From Anabaena azotica FACHB-119 (GTDB lineage Bacteria; Cyanobacteriota; Cyanobacteriia; Cyanobacteriales; Nostocaceae), in the NCBI RefSeq assembly GCF_014697625.1, contig NZ_JACJSG010000009.1, positions 124,001 to 188,000 of the forward strand: a stretch of 64,000 nucleotides of DNA, in the 5' to 3' direction. Of this stretch, positions 54,553 to 63,583 are shown piece after piece. The translations under genes and the position numbers were made by a program. Below the pieces are notes generated by a model. The model did not search any database and was not told the DNA's origin. It saw nothing but the letters and a program-made list of their open reading frames with translations. The first letter of the stretch is position 1. Each line of letters opens with the position of its first letter.

Positions 54553-54603
54553 AAAGCAAAGACTTCTTCCTTTCCCCCTTCCCCTTTCCCCTTTCCCCTT
54601 TCC

Positions 54604-55788
54604 CTAAGCAGGATATACAGGAAGGGTGAAGTGAAACCATGCTCCGCCGTGGGGGTTTGAGTCTACCCAAATTTGACCGTAGTGGGCGCGAATTATTCTT
54701 TGGCATAAGGACAAGCCAATGCCGTAACCTTCTTTGGCTTCATCTCTTTCTAGGCGATAGTGATTTTCAAATATGCGCTCTCGGTTTTCTGTGGGAATAC
54801 CAGGGCCTGTGTCACTAATACTAAATTGTATTTTTTGCGTAGTACGATGTAATCCAGCAATACTAATTGTGCCACCTTCTGGGGTGTATTTGATGGCATT
54901 ATCCAGCAGATTTATCAGTACTTGGCGAATGCGTTCGGGGTCAGCGTAAACACAGGGTAAGTCCTGGGGAATGTCTGTTTCAATTTTTTGCGCTTTGGCG
55001 GTGCAGCGATCGCGCAATTCTTCTAGTACTTCTAAACAAAGTAAGCCAATTTCGGTTTTTTGTGGTATAATTGTGAATTCTGTATCATTTCCCCGACCCA
55101 CCTGCAAAAGATCTGCAATCATTTTATCTATGGTTTTAGTTTGAGCGCGGGCTTGTTTTAAGAGGTTGACTACTAAGGCGGGTTTTAAGCGTTGAAATGA
55201 GGCGATTTCTGGGTTGTAGTTAGATTGTAGGGTTTCGATGGCGATCGCAGCTGCTGTTAGCGGGTTGCGGAGGTCATGAACTAACATAGCAATCACGCGG
55301 TCTTTAAACTGTAATTGTTCTAGTAATTTTTCTTTTTCCTGTTTGAGATGAAAAATCTCGTCACTAAGGCGTATAAGTTCGGCAGAAACAGCTACAGAAT
55401 TAATATTTGATTGAGGTTGCACCACCCGACTGTCATCTACACGTTCTTGTAACTCTTCCTGCAATTTGACATAAGCATCTGCGGCTGCTTGCCATCGAGG
55501 CCACCAGTTTTTCAGTTGGGTAATAATATTACTACCAGCTAAAGTCTGCCTGGGTTCTGGGTGAACTTTGATTAAAGCTGGCGTAGCGACTAACTTAAAA
55601 TGTTCTGCTAAGTATGGTTGTTGTCCGACATCAATAATTTGAAGTTCAAAATGATACTCAGCCTGCAAGTCTTTTAAGTAGGCACGGATACGCTGCACCT
55701 GCTGTTTAGATTGAGGTCGTCCATCAACGAACAACAACAGCTGGAGTGAAGCCTCAGAATAAATAGGCTGATCCTGGGAAACTTGCAT
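54604..55788 (-). CDS. sasA: Circadian output histidine kinase SasA
   Basis: A 394-residue protein: a KaiB-like thioredoxin-fold sensor ([20 protein letters not shown] to [20 protein letters not shown], about 15-83), a helical linker, the HisKA box with phospho-His171 ([13 protein letters not shown]) and an HATPase_c domain (N box [18 protein letters not shown]1 DTGPGIP, G2 GYGIGLSL). SasA binds the KaiC clock and phosphorylates RpaA to drive circadian output. The start is set at ATG 55788 ([11 protein letters not shown]); a TTG nine codons upstream is also possible. Gene order with a converging GGDEF regulator is probably chance. It is unusual for the short KaiB domain to be misread, so the call is firm. 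Confidence 0.93.
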   Translation of the reverse strand: MQVSQDQPIYSEASLQLLLFVDGRPQSKQQVQRIRAYLKDLQAEYHFELQIIDVGQQPYLAEHFKLVATPALIKVHPEPRQTLAGSNIITQLKNWWPRWQAAADAYVKLQEELQERVDDSRVVQPQSNINSVAVSAELIRLSDEIFHLKQEKEKLLEQLQFKDRVIAMLVHDLRNPLTAAAIAIETLQSNYNPEIASFQRLKPALVVNLLKQARAQTKTIDKMIADLLQVGRGNDTEFTIIPQKTEIGLLCLEVLEELRDRCTAKAQKIETDIPQDLPCVYADPERIRQVLINLLDNAIKYTPEGGTISIAGLHRTTQKIQFSISDTGPGIPTENRERIFENHYRLERDEAKEGYGIGLSLCQRIIRAHYGQIWVDSNPHGGAWFHFTLPVYPA

Positions 55789-55930
55789 GGAATCGTGTTT
55801 CAGCACTGGTAACAACCCGGCGACGCTTTGCGAAATTTAGAATAGACTGACAATTGTCGATGGTCGTTCTTTTCTCAATTTAATATCTATTTTAGATTTT
55901 TACTACACCTATTCACACAGGGTTTTGGAG

Positions 55931-57439
55931 ATGAGTTCCATAGTTTTTAGCCTTTTGTTGCCTTTTTGGGTCAGTAGCTTGGGGAGAAACGCCCTTGCCT
56001 TACAATATCAGTCTTTGCCTCATCATCATACTCTGGCTGTTGCGTCAACTGATGAAAATTTTTATACTGAAGCCAGCGCTTTGATGCAGCAACAACTAGA
56101 TTTGATTGTCCGCATCCAACAAGCCCTGGTTTCTCCAGATGCTAATCAGATGCGTGCTGTGCGGGGACAATTGATTGTGCAAACTAAAACAGTAGCAGCT
56201 TTTCTCAACCGCTATGACTATAACGGTCGAATGTGTCAGCAGCAAGCAGCATCCCCCCTGTCTGGCCAGTTGAACGCATCACAAACAAAAATTTATTGTG
56301 CTTTGTCTGCTTCTAGCCAAGAATTATTAAAACTCTCGCCAGTGCTAGATCAACTCTTGTCGCGCCGGGGTGAAGTAGGTCTAGTTAGACCTTTGCCTTT
56401 GGTAAGTGGTGAACGTAAGTCAGATCCTATACTGACTATTGCACCAACACAACGTCCAAATTTGGGAAAGCCAGCAACACCTTTATTAACTGGGGAACCC
56501 AATTTACCAGGGCAACAGTCTACCACAGCCACTTCCCCATCTGGATTACCAATTATCGGCATAGTTGGTAAAACAGCCATAGCTAATTATCAGCCACCGA
56601 TGCCACCGGCGATCGCACCACCAGACGCAGCAATTAAGATTCTTGCCCGTGCCAAACAGTTGTTGACAACAGCGCAGATAGTATTTCCCCCAAATACAAA
56701 ATTTAGAGATGCACAGGAAACAGCTACAGCCCTTGACCGCTTTGCTTACGGACTTGACCCGCAAGAACCTCAAACTTACGCACAGTTTTTGCGACTACCA
56801 CGTACTGGGATTTTTCGGACTTTCAGAGCTTCAGCTAAAGAGCGTCCACTCAACACAGTCAGGAACCGATTACAGCCCAGCGTGAGCGATCGCTATAATT
56901 TTCCGAATTTAGGTAATACTCAAGGAGGACTTAATCCCAGTTTAACACTTGAGCTAGTAGATGAGAACTTCCAATTACGGCATCCGGGAGTAGATTACAG
57001 TTTTATGGTCGATGTGGGGGATGTGCCGTTAGAGAAATTGGACGATGGCTTAAAATCTGTCCCTGCATCAACCAGAGAGTTTTTCCTTAACTACCAACCC
57101 CCTAAACAGTTAGCAGCCCTGCAAGTCGATAGAAGGCGGTTTTTGACTGGTAAAGACCAAAATTGGCAGCAACATCAGGTAATTCTTGCCAGTGCGACTG
57201 CCAAATTGCATCATACTTATTTATTGCGATCGCTACAATTCCAACTCCCAGAGATTATCCTCAATAGTCAAATTGCCAATTTAGAAAAGACAACCTACAT
57301 AGACCAATTAAAACAGGTTCGCAGCAGCGACATGATTATTGCTTTTCGACCAGTCCGTAAACGTTCTGATGGTAGTTACACCGTGCTTTGGCGAGTCTTG
57401 AAGGAGTTACCAGCACCACAAATTGAGGAGAGAGACTAG
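55931..57439 (+). CDS. Hypothetical exported protein
   Basis: A 502-residue protein with an N-terminal hydrophobic signal (SSIVFSLLLPFWVSSLG, cleaved perhaps near NALA). A helical domain of about 100 residues follows (ASALMQQQLDLIVRIQQALV), then a long Pro/Thr/Gly-rich stretch with GKPATPLLTGEPNLPGQQST. A folded C-terminal part (about 230-500) contains PQTYAQFLRLPRTGIFRTF, VDENFQLRHPGVDYSFMVDV and a helix-rich tail. I do not recognise the family. It is probably periplasmic or cell-wall associated, as signal and Pro-rich linkers suggest. The ATG at 55931 sits a few bases after GGAG; an upstream TTG is in frame. Confidence 0.6.
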   Translation: MSSIVFSLLLPFWVSSLGRNALALQYQSLPHHHTLAVASTDENFYTEASALMQQQLDLIVRIQQALVSPDANQMRAVRGQLIVQTKTVAAFLNRYDYNGRMCQQQAASPLSGQLNASQTKIYCALSASSQELLKLSPVLDQLLSRRGEVGLVRPLPLVSGERKSDPILTIAPTQRPNLGKPATPLLTGEPNLPGQQSTTATSPSGLPIIGIVGKTAIANYQPPMPPAIAPPDAAIKILARAKQLLTTAQIVFPPNTKFRDAQETATALDRFAYGLDPQEPQTYAQFLRLPRTGIFRTFRASAKERPLNTVRNRLQPSVSDRYNFPNLGNTQGGLNPSLTLELVDENFQLRHPGVDYSFMVDVGDVPLEKLDDGLKSVPASTREFFLNYQPPKQLAALQVDRRRFLTGKDQNWQQHQVILASATAKLHHTYLLRSLQFQLPEIILNSQIANLEKTTYIDQLKQVRSSDMIIAFRPVRKRSDGSYTVLWRVLKELPAPQIEERD

Positions 57440-57597
57440 TAGGGTGGGCATTGCCCACCAATTCTTATTGATAACTTGCAATATCTCATCCCAAATTAAC
57501 ATCAGGCTGCATATAATATATCGAGAATAATTGAACGCAGATGCACGCAGATGAACGCAGATAAATCAACAGCTAATAAATAAAGTTTCTGAGAAAT

Positions 57598-58446
57598 ATG
57601 AACGAACAAGAAACAGTAAATAATTATTTGATTAACTATATTGACCGGGTGTTGATAATTGCTCATAAAGAATCAACCGAGCAATTAGAAACTACATTAT
57701 CTGAAGCAGGTTTTAATTATGAAGTTCTGCGTCAAGAAAGTCAGCCAGAATTTAAAAACTTTTCTCGCAGTTATTTATGCTTATTAAACCATCGCCACGC
57801 CTGGGAAAAAGCCACCCAAACAGATAAACCAACTCTAATTATTGAAGCAGATTTTGTTCCAGTAGTAGGTTTTGGTAAATTGCCCTTACCATTTAATCCC
57901 CATCAGACTGATGTGGGCATTAGCTGGCTTTACACCTGTGCGCCACAAGTTTATCACGTTTCACCCGAAGGCTATGCCCAAGGTTTTTCTACTTCCGCCG
58001 TTGCTTATATTGTGAATGCAAAAAGTGCCACCTATTTATTAGAACTAGCTGATGAAGTTACAGAAAAAATCGGAGCCACTAAGTATTCAACTTGGGACTC
58101 TGATATTGATAAATTTCTCCTCCAACGTCAGCTAAAAAACTACATTCCTTGGCGTAACTATGGAGAACATGGCGGTATACCTAATCCAGAACACCAGCAA
58201 AACAATCTGAGTAAAGTTCATCGTGCTGATGTCCTCTACGGTAAACTTGCTTTTACCCCTTTGTATGCCGTTGGCGAACAGGGCGGAACATGGAAATTTC
58301 TCAGCGTCAGATTACAAGCACGCCTCAAAGGAATTGCCCGTTTAGCAGTTGGGCGCTTTTTACGACCCCCAGTCGTCAAAGGTTCCACAACACCCATGCG
58401 GCTAATTAGATTTGCCTTGTTACGGCAATTGTCATTCAGGCTGTAG
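57598..58446 (+). CDS. Glycosyltransferase family 25-like protein
   Basis: A 282-residue protein with features of GT25 (LPS glycosyltransferase/procollagen galactosyltransferase-like) enzymes: an opening strand YIDRVLIIAHKES, the SYLCLLNHRHAWEKA helix, the acidic-rich LIIEADFVPVVGF (in place of the usual ED..D), and the STWDSDIDKFLLQRQ segment resembling the D..L motif. It lacks membrane segments until a basic, hydrophobic C-terminus (about 240-282). It probably transfers a sugar to a polysaccharide, but donor and acceptor are unknown. A CGCAGATGCACGCAG repeat precedes it, and a heptamer tract starts at its stop codon. Confidence 0.5.
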   Translation: MNEQETVNNYLINYIDRVLIIAHKESTEQLETTLSEAGFNYEVLRQESQPEFKNFSRSYLCLLNHRHAWEKATQTDKPTLIIEADFVPVVGFGKLPLPFNPHQTDVGISWLYTCAPQVYHVSPEGYAQGFSTSAVAYIVNAKSATYLLELADEVTEKIGATKYSTWDSDIDKFLLQRQLKNYIPWRNYGEHGGIPNPEHQQNNLSKVHRADVLYGKLAFTPLYAVGEQGGTWKFLSVRLQARLKGIARLAVGRFLRPPVVKGSTTPMRLIRFALLRQLSFRL

Positions 58447-58690
58447 TCGATAGTCAATAGTCAATAGTCAATAGTCAATAGTCAATAGTCAATAGTCAAT
58501 AGTCAATAGTCAATAGTCAATAGTCAATAGTCAACTGATAACTGTCAACTGATAACTGTCAACTGATAACTGTCAACTGTCAACTGTCAACTGTCAACTG
58601 TCAACTGTCAACTGTCACCTGTCACCTGTCAACTGTCAACTGATAACTGATAACTGTCAACTGTCAACTGTCAACTGTCAACTATCAACA
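58445..58690. repeat. Long compound heptanucleotide tract
   Basis: About 35 heptamers: ten TCAATAG units, then alternating AACTGAT and AACTGTC units and CACCTGT. It starts at the stop codon of the preceding gene and ends about 50 bp before the next start. This is the longest STRR in the window and shows a change of unit type along its length. Confidence 0.95.
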
Positions 58691-58736
58691 GCCAATAGTG
58701 CTAGGGTAGGAATTGACACGCGATTTGTGATTTCCT

Positions 58737-60098
58737 GTGCTTCCTAGTAAACGACCAGCTTTAGTCCTGAGTTTGGCTGTTTTCCTGACTTCACTAACAG
58801 CCTGCGCCAGTAGTCCAACTGCCAAGAACTTGGAACAGTCTTTGGCGGCAGATCCGAGATTGCAAGGTAATCAAGTGATTTTTGGGGAGGCTAAGGAAGG
58901 TGAAGTTCAACCTACGCCAAATCAACCTTCCGCCCAGTTACCTGCTGATTTTCCCAAAGACATACCCATCTATCAAAATGCTCAACTACAGGAAATTACC
59001 CCTGCTAGTGATTCCCAAAAGGGAGTATCCACTCGTTGGGTGAGTTCAGACCCTAGCAATTTTATTATTAGCTTTTATCGTAACCAGTTTCAAGCTAACA
59101 ACTGGCAGATTTTGCAACAGCCAACTGATGATGTCGGCGGAACGTTTGCAGCAAGACGTAATGATTTGCTCCTCAAGGTGTCAATTCAACCTCAGTCGGT
59201 AACTAACGCCGCAGCTAATCAACCTCAAACATCTACAGCCATCCAGATTGAGTACGTCCCTAATAGTACAGCTACGGCATCATCTAATCCACCTACACAG
59301 GATGATACCCAGTTTATCGGCCCAGTGCCTCCAGCGAATTGGGCAACACAGCCAAGCAATACACCCAATAACTCAACCACCGCCACAGCCACATCGTTTA
59401 ACGACATTAACAAAGCACCCCAACAACTGCGCCAGTATATTCAAGATTTAGCTGCTTTGGGTGTTTTCAGTGCTGCATCTTCTGGGAATAAAAGTACTCC
59501 TAGCAATCAATTTGAACCTGGTAAAATCGTGACTCGGCGAGAATATGCTCGTTGGTTAGTGGCTGCTAATAATGCTATGTATGCTAATAACCCAGCAAAG
59601 CAAATTCGTTTGGCTGGGGAAAGTTCGCAAGCTGCTTTTAGTGATGTGTCGTCTCAAAACCCCGATTTTCCTGTAATTCAAGGGTTAGCCGAAGCTGGTT
59701 TAATTCCTAGCCCTTTGTCTGGAGATGCGACAGCCGTTTTGTTTCGTCCTGATGCACCTTTGACAAGAGAACAGTTGATTTTGTGGAAATTACCTTTAGA
59801 TACTCGGCAAGCTTTACCTAATGCTACTTTGGATGCGGTTAGGGAAACTTGGGGTTTCCAAGATGTGGGTAAAATTGACCCTAAAGCTTTAAGAGCAGTT
59901 TTAGCTGATTTCCAAAATGGCGAACAATCAAATATTCGTCGGGTATTTGGCTATACAACCTTATTTCAACCGAAAAAACCTGTGACTCGCGCTGAAGCGG
60001 CGGCGGCTTTATGGTATTTTGGCTCGCAAGGTGAGGGAATATCGGCTGTTGAGGCGCTGAAGTTGAAGCAAACACCACCCGCAAATCAAGGGCAATGA
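58737..60098 (+). CDS. Lipoprotein with SLH domain
   Basis: A 453-residue protein: signal peptide with lipobox (LVLSLAVFLTSLTAC, Cys at about 23), a helical/beta region with VIFGEAKEGEV and a soluble domain (ADFPKDIPIYQNAQLQEITP to VSIQPQSV), then a Pro/Thr/Asn linker. An S-layer homology region follows (FEPGKIVTRREYARWLVAANNA; FSDVSSQNPDFPVIQGLAEA; FRPDAPLTREQLILWKL; FQDVGKIDPKALRAVL; KPVTRAEAAAALWYFG). SLH domains anchor proteins to cell-wall polymer or outer membrane. Function is unknown. The start is GTG 58737; no ATG lies before the signal peptide. Confidence 0.8.
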   Translation: MLPSKRPALVLSLAVFLTSLTACASSPTAKNLEQSLAADPRLQGNQVIFGEAKEGEVQPTPNQPSAQLPADFPKDIPIYQNAQLQEITPASDSQKGVSTRWVSSDPSNFIISFYRNQFQANNWQILQQPTDDVGGTFAARRNDLLLKVSIQPQSVTNAAANQPQTSTAIQIEYVPNSTATASSNPPTQDDTQFIGPVPPANWATQPSNTPNNSTTATATSFNDINKAPQQLRQYIQDLAALGVFSAASSGNKSTPSNQFEPGKIVTRREYARWLVAANNAMYANNPAKQIRLAGESSQAAFSDVSSQNPDFPVIQGLAEAGLIPSPLSGDATAVLFRPDAPLTREQLILWKLPLDTRQALPNATLDAVRETWGFQDVGKIDPKALRAVLADFQNGEQSNIRRVFGYTTLFQPKKPVTRAEAAAALWYFGSQGEGISAVEALKLKQTPPANQGQ

Positions 60099-60142
60099 TC
60101 GATCTATGGTAGGTTTTAGGCGATCGCTAAAGGACTTTCAAC

Positions 60143-60197
60143 TATAGTAGAGGACAGGTGATAGGGGACAGGTAACAGGTGCAAAACCTACTTACTC
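60143..60197. repeat. Family C element fragment
   Basis: TATAGTAGAGGACAGGTGA, then GGGGACAGGTAACAGGTGC and AAAACCTACTTACTC, the left part of a family C element. It stops at the family A element that begins at 60198, so it was probably cut by that insertion or by deletion. Confidence 0.55.
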
Positions 60198-60316
60198 AGG
60201 ACTTACGCAAGTGTCACAATTTGTGGTTGGTGCGTGACGCTACAAGTCTCATGACTACGTTCAAATATTTTCGCCAGTCGCACACCCTACAGAAAAAATA
60301 TGCCAGTTGCGTAAGT
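60198..60316. mobile_element. Family A MITE, degenerate right end
   Basis: 119 bp from AGGACTTACGCAAGTGTCAC to TGCCAGTTGCGTAAGT. The interior is nearly identical to 39198-39319. The last three bases expected (CCT) are replaced by AGG, so the right end is altered, and no exact target duplication is visible. Confidence 0.8.
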
Positions 60317-60543
60317 AGGGGGAAAGGAAGAATTTTCTCAAAATCTTCGCTCTCGCTCATGGAATGATGGAATTTATGGAAGTTCTTAACATCATTTTTG
60401 ATGGCTATTAAGTGAGCAGCAAAAAATACTTGAAATCTTGATATTTTCCTCTAATTTTTCTTGATATTTTATTGTTGGGTACGTTAAGTTACTTCAGCAA
60501 AAACACCAATCATAGCTGAGTTCTAAAAACAGAATAACTCAGT

Positions 60544-60650
60544 TATAGCAGTAGCCACATAGGTTAGGACATAGGGTAAATCATCAAACGCTTATATTAA
60601 GAAGCTTCCCTTGGCTGTCACCTGTCACCTGTCCCCTGTCCCCTGCTATA
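60544..60650. mobile_element. Family C element
   Basis: Reverse orientation relative to 50331-50431: TATAGCAGTAGCCACATAGG at the left, and GTCACCTGTCACCTGTCCCC with TGCTATA at the right. It is flanked by TA on both sides. The heptamers are on the right in this copy. Confidence 0.75.
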
Positions 60651-60715
60651 AGCTTTTTATCTTGTTGTAACTTTATCAAACAAACTCAACAATAAAATCT
60701 CATTTTTCATCAAAC

Positions 60716-61405
60716 ATGAAAATTAAAATATTAGCGGCAACTTTTATTACTTTTTCTGTTATGTTGCCTCTAAAAGCTTCGGCTGCAAGTTTTTCTAAAC
60801 TGAATGATTACTTGCCTACTCAATCTTTAGATTTTACACCTTTTACTACTCCTAACACGACCTTAACTAATATCTCCAATGCCATATTAGCTTTAGCTAG
60901 TGTGGGGGCAAAAAATTTTCTAGTTCCTAATTTGCCAAACTTAGGATCTACCCCTCTAGCACTAGGTATAGACAGCCAATTCAATGGATTTTCCAGTCAA
61001 CTCAATAAATTAACCCAAGAACACAATCTGGGATTATCCCAACTCATTGCCAATTTAAACCAAAATTCAGCGTTAGGTTTAAATATTACACTTTTAGATG
61101 TCAATACTCAGTTTAATAATGCCAAAAAGTTAGGTTTTACAACTGTAGATAAGCCTTGTCTCGATAGGGTGGCTGGAACCATCTGTGCAAATCCCGATGA
61201 ATATTTATTTTGGGATGATATTCATCCAACCGCACGCGCTCATACCATCTTAGCAACAGCAGCATTTTCTACAATTCCTGAACCTTCCATGACGCTGGGA
61301 ATGTTGTCTTTCGGTGCTTTGACTGTGGTGGGAATGCTGAAGCAAAAACAAACAAAGTCAAAACTAACTAGGAAAAATTTAGCCTTGACTGCTAGTAAAA
61401 ATTAA
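60716..61405 (+). CDS. SGNH/GDSL hydrolase-like PEP-CTERM protein lacking its catalytic Ser block
   Basis: A 229-residue protein: a signal peptide (KILAATFITFSVMLPLKASA) is followed directly by FSKLNDYLPTQSLDFTPF, the block III region of SGNH hydrolases (GxND). Then come VGAKNFLVPNLPNLGSTPLA and block V with the catalytic Asp-His pair (WDDIHPTARAH). At the C-terminus is a PEP-CTERM-like sorting signal (IPEPSMTLGMLSFGALTVVG with a basic tail). The GDSL block I, which carries the nucleophilic Ser, and block II are missing between signal peptide and block III. I infer an in-frame internal deletion of about 100 codons; the enzyme should be inactive. It may still be exported. Confidence 0.65.
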   Translation: MKIKILAATFITFSVMLPLKASAASFSKLNDYLPTQSLDFTPFTTPNTTLTNISNAILALASVGAKNFLVPNLPNLGSTPLALGIDSQFNGFSSQLNKLTQEHNLGLSQLIANLNQNSALGLNITLLDVNTQFNNAKKLGFTTVDKPCLDRVAGTICANPDEYLFWDDIHPTARAHTILATAAFSTIPEPSMTLGMLSFGALTVVGMLKQKQTKSKLTRKNLALTASKN

Positions 61406-61431
61406 TCTTGTTTAAGATATTTTTTATATGC

Positions 61432-61464
61432 CTCACTCAGTTATGTTTCTGGGTGAGTTTTTTT
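61432..61464 (+). terminator. Rho-independent terminator
   Basis: CTCACTCAG pairs with CTGGGTGAG around a TTATGTTT loop, followed by seven T. It lies 26 bases downstream of the SGNH-like gene. Confidence 0.8.
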
Positions 61465-61543
61465 AATTAGCGCTAAGTGCCTGCTCAAGATAGGATGATT
61501 ATAGTTGCTCAATCAAGACATATTTTTAGATTTAAGCTGACTA

Positions 61544-62587
61544 ATGTGGAATTACAACCAATTATTTGCTACTATTGAAGAGTTGGTTCTGCATCATTCG
61601 CCTAGTGGTGTAGAAACGGAAATTAACGAATATTTATTACAAAAATTTACGGCTTTGGGGGTGGAGGTTTGGAGCGATCGCGCTGATAATATCATAGCCA
61701 AAATCCCAGGGAAAGATGCCACTAGAGCGATCGCCATCACTGCCCATAAGGATGAAATAGGTGCGATCGTCAAAAATATCGGTGATGCAGGTAAAGTAGA
61801 AGTCCGCAAACTTGGCGGTGCTTACCCTTGGATTTACGGCGAGGGTGTTGTTGATTTACTGGGAGATAATGAAACCATTAGCGGTATTCTCAGCTTTGGT
61901 TCCCGCCATGTCTCCCACGAATCTCCACAAAAAGTTCAACAAGAAGACAGTCCCGTTAAATGGGAAAATGCCTGGATTGAAACTAAACGCACCACAGAGG
62001 AATTAGAAGCTGCGGGTATTCGTCCAGGGACAAGAATGGTAATTGGCAAACATCGCAAGCGTCCCGTGAGATTGCAGGACTATATCGCTAGTTATACTTT
62101 AGATAATAAAGCATCAGTAGCAATTTTACTAGCTTTAGCGCAACATTTACAACAGCCAGCAATTGACGTTTATTTAGTAGCTTCCGCCAAAGAAGAAGTA
62201 GGTGCTATTGGTGCATTATTTTTCACACAAAATCAAAAATTAGATGCTTTAATTGCTTTAGAAATTTGTCCATTATCTGAAGAATACCCCGTCCAAGATG
62301 GCGAAAATCCCGTGCTTTTATCTCAAGATGCCTATGGTATATATGATGAAAGTTTGAATGGACAATTACGCCAATGTGCCAAGCAATTGAATATGCAGAT
62401 TCAGCTAACAACGCTCAGTGGCTTTGGGAGTGATGCTTCAATTGCTATGAAATTCGGTCATGTTGGACGTGCTGCTTGTTTAGCTTTTCCTACGCAAAAT
62501 ACTCATGGTTATGAAATTGCTCATTTAGGCGCAATTGCCAATTGTATTAATTTATTGAAGGCTTTTTGCGAAACTGACTTTGATTAA
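61544..62587 (+). CDS. M42 family metallopeptidase
   Basis: A 347-residue glutamyl/aminopeptidase-like protein of the M42 (FrvX/TET) family. Metal ligands and motifs in order: HHSPSGVETEI, ITAHKDEIGAIV (His and Asp), SYTLDNKASVAILL (bridging Asp), ASAKEEVGAIGA (catalytic Glu-Glu), EICPLSE, and NTHGYEIAHLGAI (His). These zinc or cobalt peptidases form TET dodecamers and trim peptides. It lies downstream of a terminator and looks monocistronic. HIP1-like sites occur within the coding DNA. Length is normal. Confidence 0.9.
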   Translation: MWNYNQLFATIEELVLHHSPSGVETEINEYLLQKFTALGVEVWSDRADNIIAKIPGKDATRAIAITAHKDEIGAIVKNIGDAGKVEVRKLGGAYPWIYGEGVVDLLGDNETISGILSFGSRHVSHESPQKVQQEDSPVKWENAWIETKRTTEELEAAGIRPGTRMVIGKHRKRPVRLQDYIASYTLDNKASVAILLALAQHLQQPAIDVYLVASAKEEVGAIGALFFTQNQKLDALIALEICPLSEEYPVQDGENPVLLSQDAYGIYDESLNGQLRQCAKQLNMQIQLTTLSGFGSDASIAMKFGHVGRAACLAFPTQNTHGYEIAHLGAIANCINLLKAFCETDFD

Positions 62588-63212
62588 GGGACTTGCAGAT
62601 AAACAATATCCAAAATGTAGAGTGCGCTACTCGTTATCAGGCTGTTAACACCTGCTTTGCTGCGACTTCCATCAGCTTCTCGCTGCTGTCTCGCCCTTGT
62701 TTTAGTTGGCTTCTATATCGCACAGGGACATCAGGCGATCGCATTTCTCATGATCAACAATTTGGGTAGGGGCGGGTTCAGAGATATGACCAATTATTAA
62801 CGATAATATTCAGGACTTACGCAAGTGTCACAATTGGTGGTTGGTGCGTGACGCTACAAGTCTCATGACTACGTTCAAATATTATCGCTCCTCACACACC
62901 CTAAAGAAAAAATCTGACAGTTGCGTAAGTCCTAGTATCAACTTTCTGTCAATGCGTAAGTCCTAAATTTATCTTTAGTAAATGGCGAATGTAGGGGCGG
63001 GTTTACAAGCGACAACACTATCACCCAAACCAGCATTCTAAAGAACTAGATATTACAACTCGCCCTTGGGACGAATTGAGGAAATTTAGAGCAATGGCAC
63101 AAAGGAGCCGGAGATATTGGGATTAAAAAACGAGTAGCGCGATCGCTATAGGTTTTATGCCTAAATGGTCAAAAATCGGTCCAGACAAAAATATTATTTT
63201 CCCAAAACCCAA
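62588..63212. other. Spacer with family A element and repeat debris
   Basis: Includes the family A element at 62812-62933 and a lone extra family A end (TGCGTAAGTCCT at about 62955-62966). Between 63000 and 63170 a few protein-like words can be read, but there is no sustained frame. No gene is supported. Confidence 0.55.
62812..62933. mobile_element. Family A MITE
   Basis: 122 bp with ends AGGACTTACGCAAGTGTCAC and TGACAGTTGCGTAAGTCCT. The interior matches 39198-39319 and 60198-60316 (TTGGTGGTTGGTGCGTGACG; CTCATGACTACGTTCAAATA). No exact target duplication is visible (AATATTC before, AGTATCA after). Confidence 0.85.
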
Positions 63213-63283
63213 GCCGATGACGGGATTTGAACCCGTGGCCTGCTGATTACGAATCAGCTGCTCTACCACTGAGCCACATCGGC
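63213..63283 (-). tRNA. tRNA-Thr (anticodon CGT)
   Basis: On the minus strand, GCCGATG and CATCGGC form a perfect acceptor stem. The D arm is GCTC-AGTGGTA-GAGC, the anticodon stem GCTGA/TCAGC with loop TTCGTAA (anticodon CGT, reading ACG), and the T arm ACGGG-TTCAAAT-CCCGT. Length is 71 nt with no encoded CCA. It decodes threonine ACG codons. Confidence 0.93.
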
Positions 63284-63316
63284 ATATACGATTAGAAATT
63301 ATAGCATCATTTACTT

Positions 63317-63583
63317 ATGGTAGAACCTAATTCTAAGAAGCGCTTTGATCCTGAACAATATGCCCGCCTGAAAGCCGAAATGGCAACGCCTTATCGTGGA
63401 CTGCGGCAATTCCTCTATATTGGTGTTGGCGCTTCTGGGTTTATTGGCGCGTTCATTTTCTTTTTTCAACTACTCGCTGGACGAAATGTGGAAAATGCTC
63501 TACCAAATTTCGCTCTGCAAGTAGGAATTGTTGCACTGATGATTTTTTTCTGGCGTTGGGAACAAAGTCGGCAAAAGCGATAG
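63317..63583 (+). CDS. DUF3493 family membrane protein
   Basis: An 88-residue protein with a charged N-terminus (KKRFDPEQYARLKAEMATPY, RGLRQFLYIGVGASGFIGAF) and two membrane segments (about 31-51 and 65-82, IGVGASGFIGAFIFFFQLL and FALQVGIVALMIFFWRWEQ). The FDPEQYARLKAE..TPYRGLRQF opening matches the cyanobacterial and plastid DUF3493 family. Its function is not established, but members are thylakoid or plastid membrane proteins. It is divergent from the tRNA gene with only 33 bp between them. A dispersed repeat follows the stop. Confidence 0.8.
   Translation: MVEPNSKKRFDPEQYARLKAEMATPYRGLRQFLYIGVGASGFIGAFIFFFQLLAGRNVENALPNFALQVGIVALMIFFWRWEQSRQKR

Noticed and set aside
60179..60367. 62-aa frame covering a family A element
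   Set aside because: It is open by chance across the MITE; the same interior elsewhere is not open in this frame.
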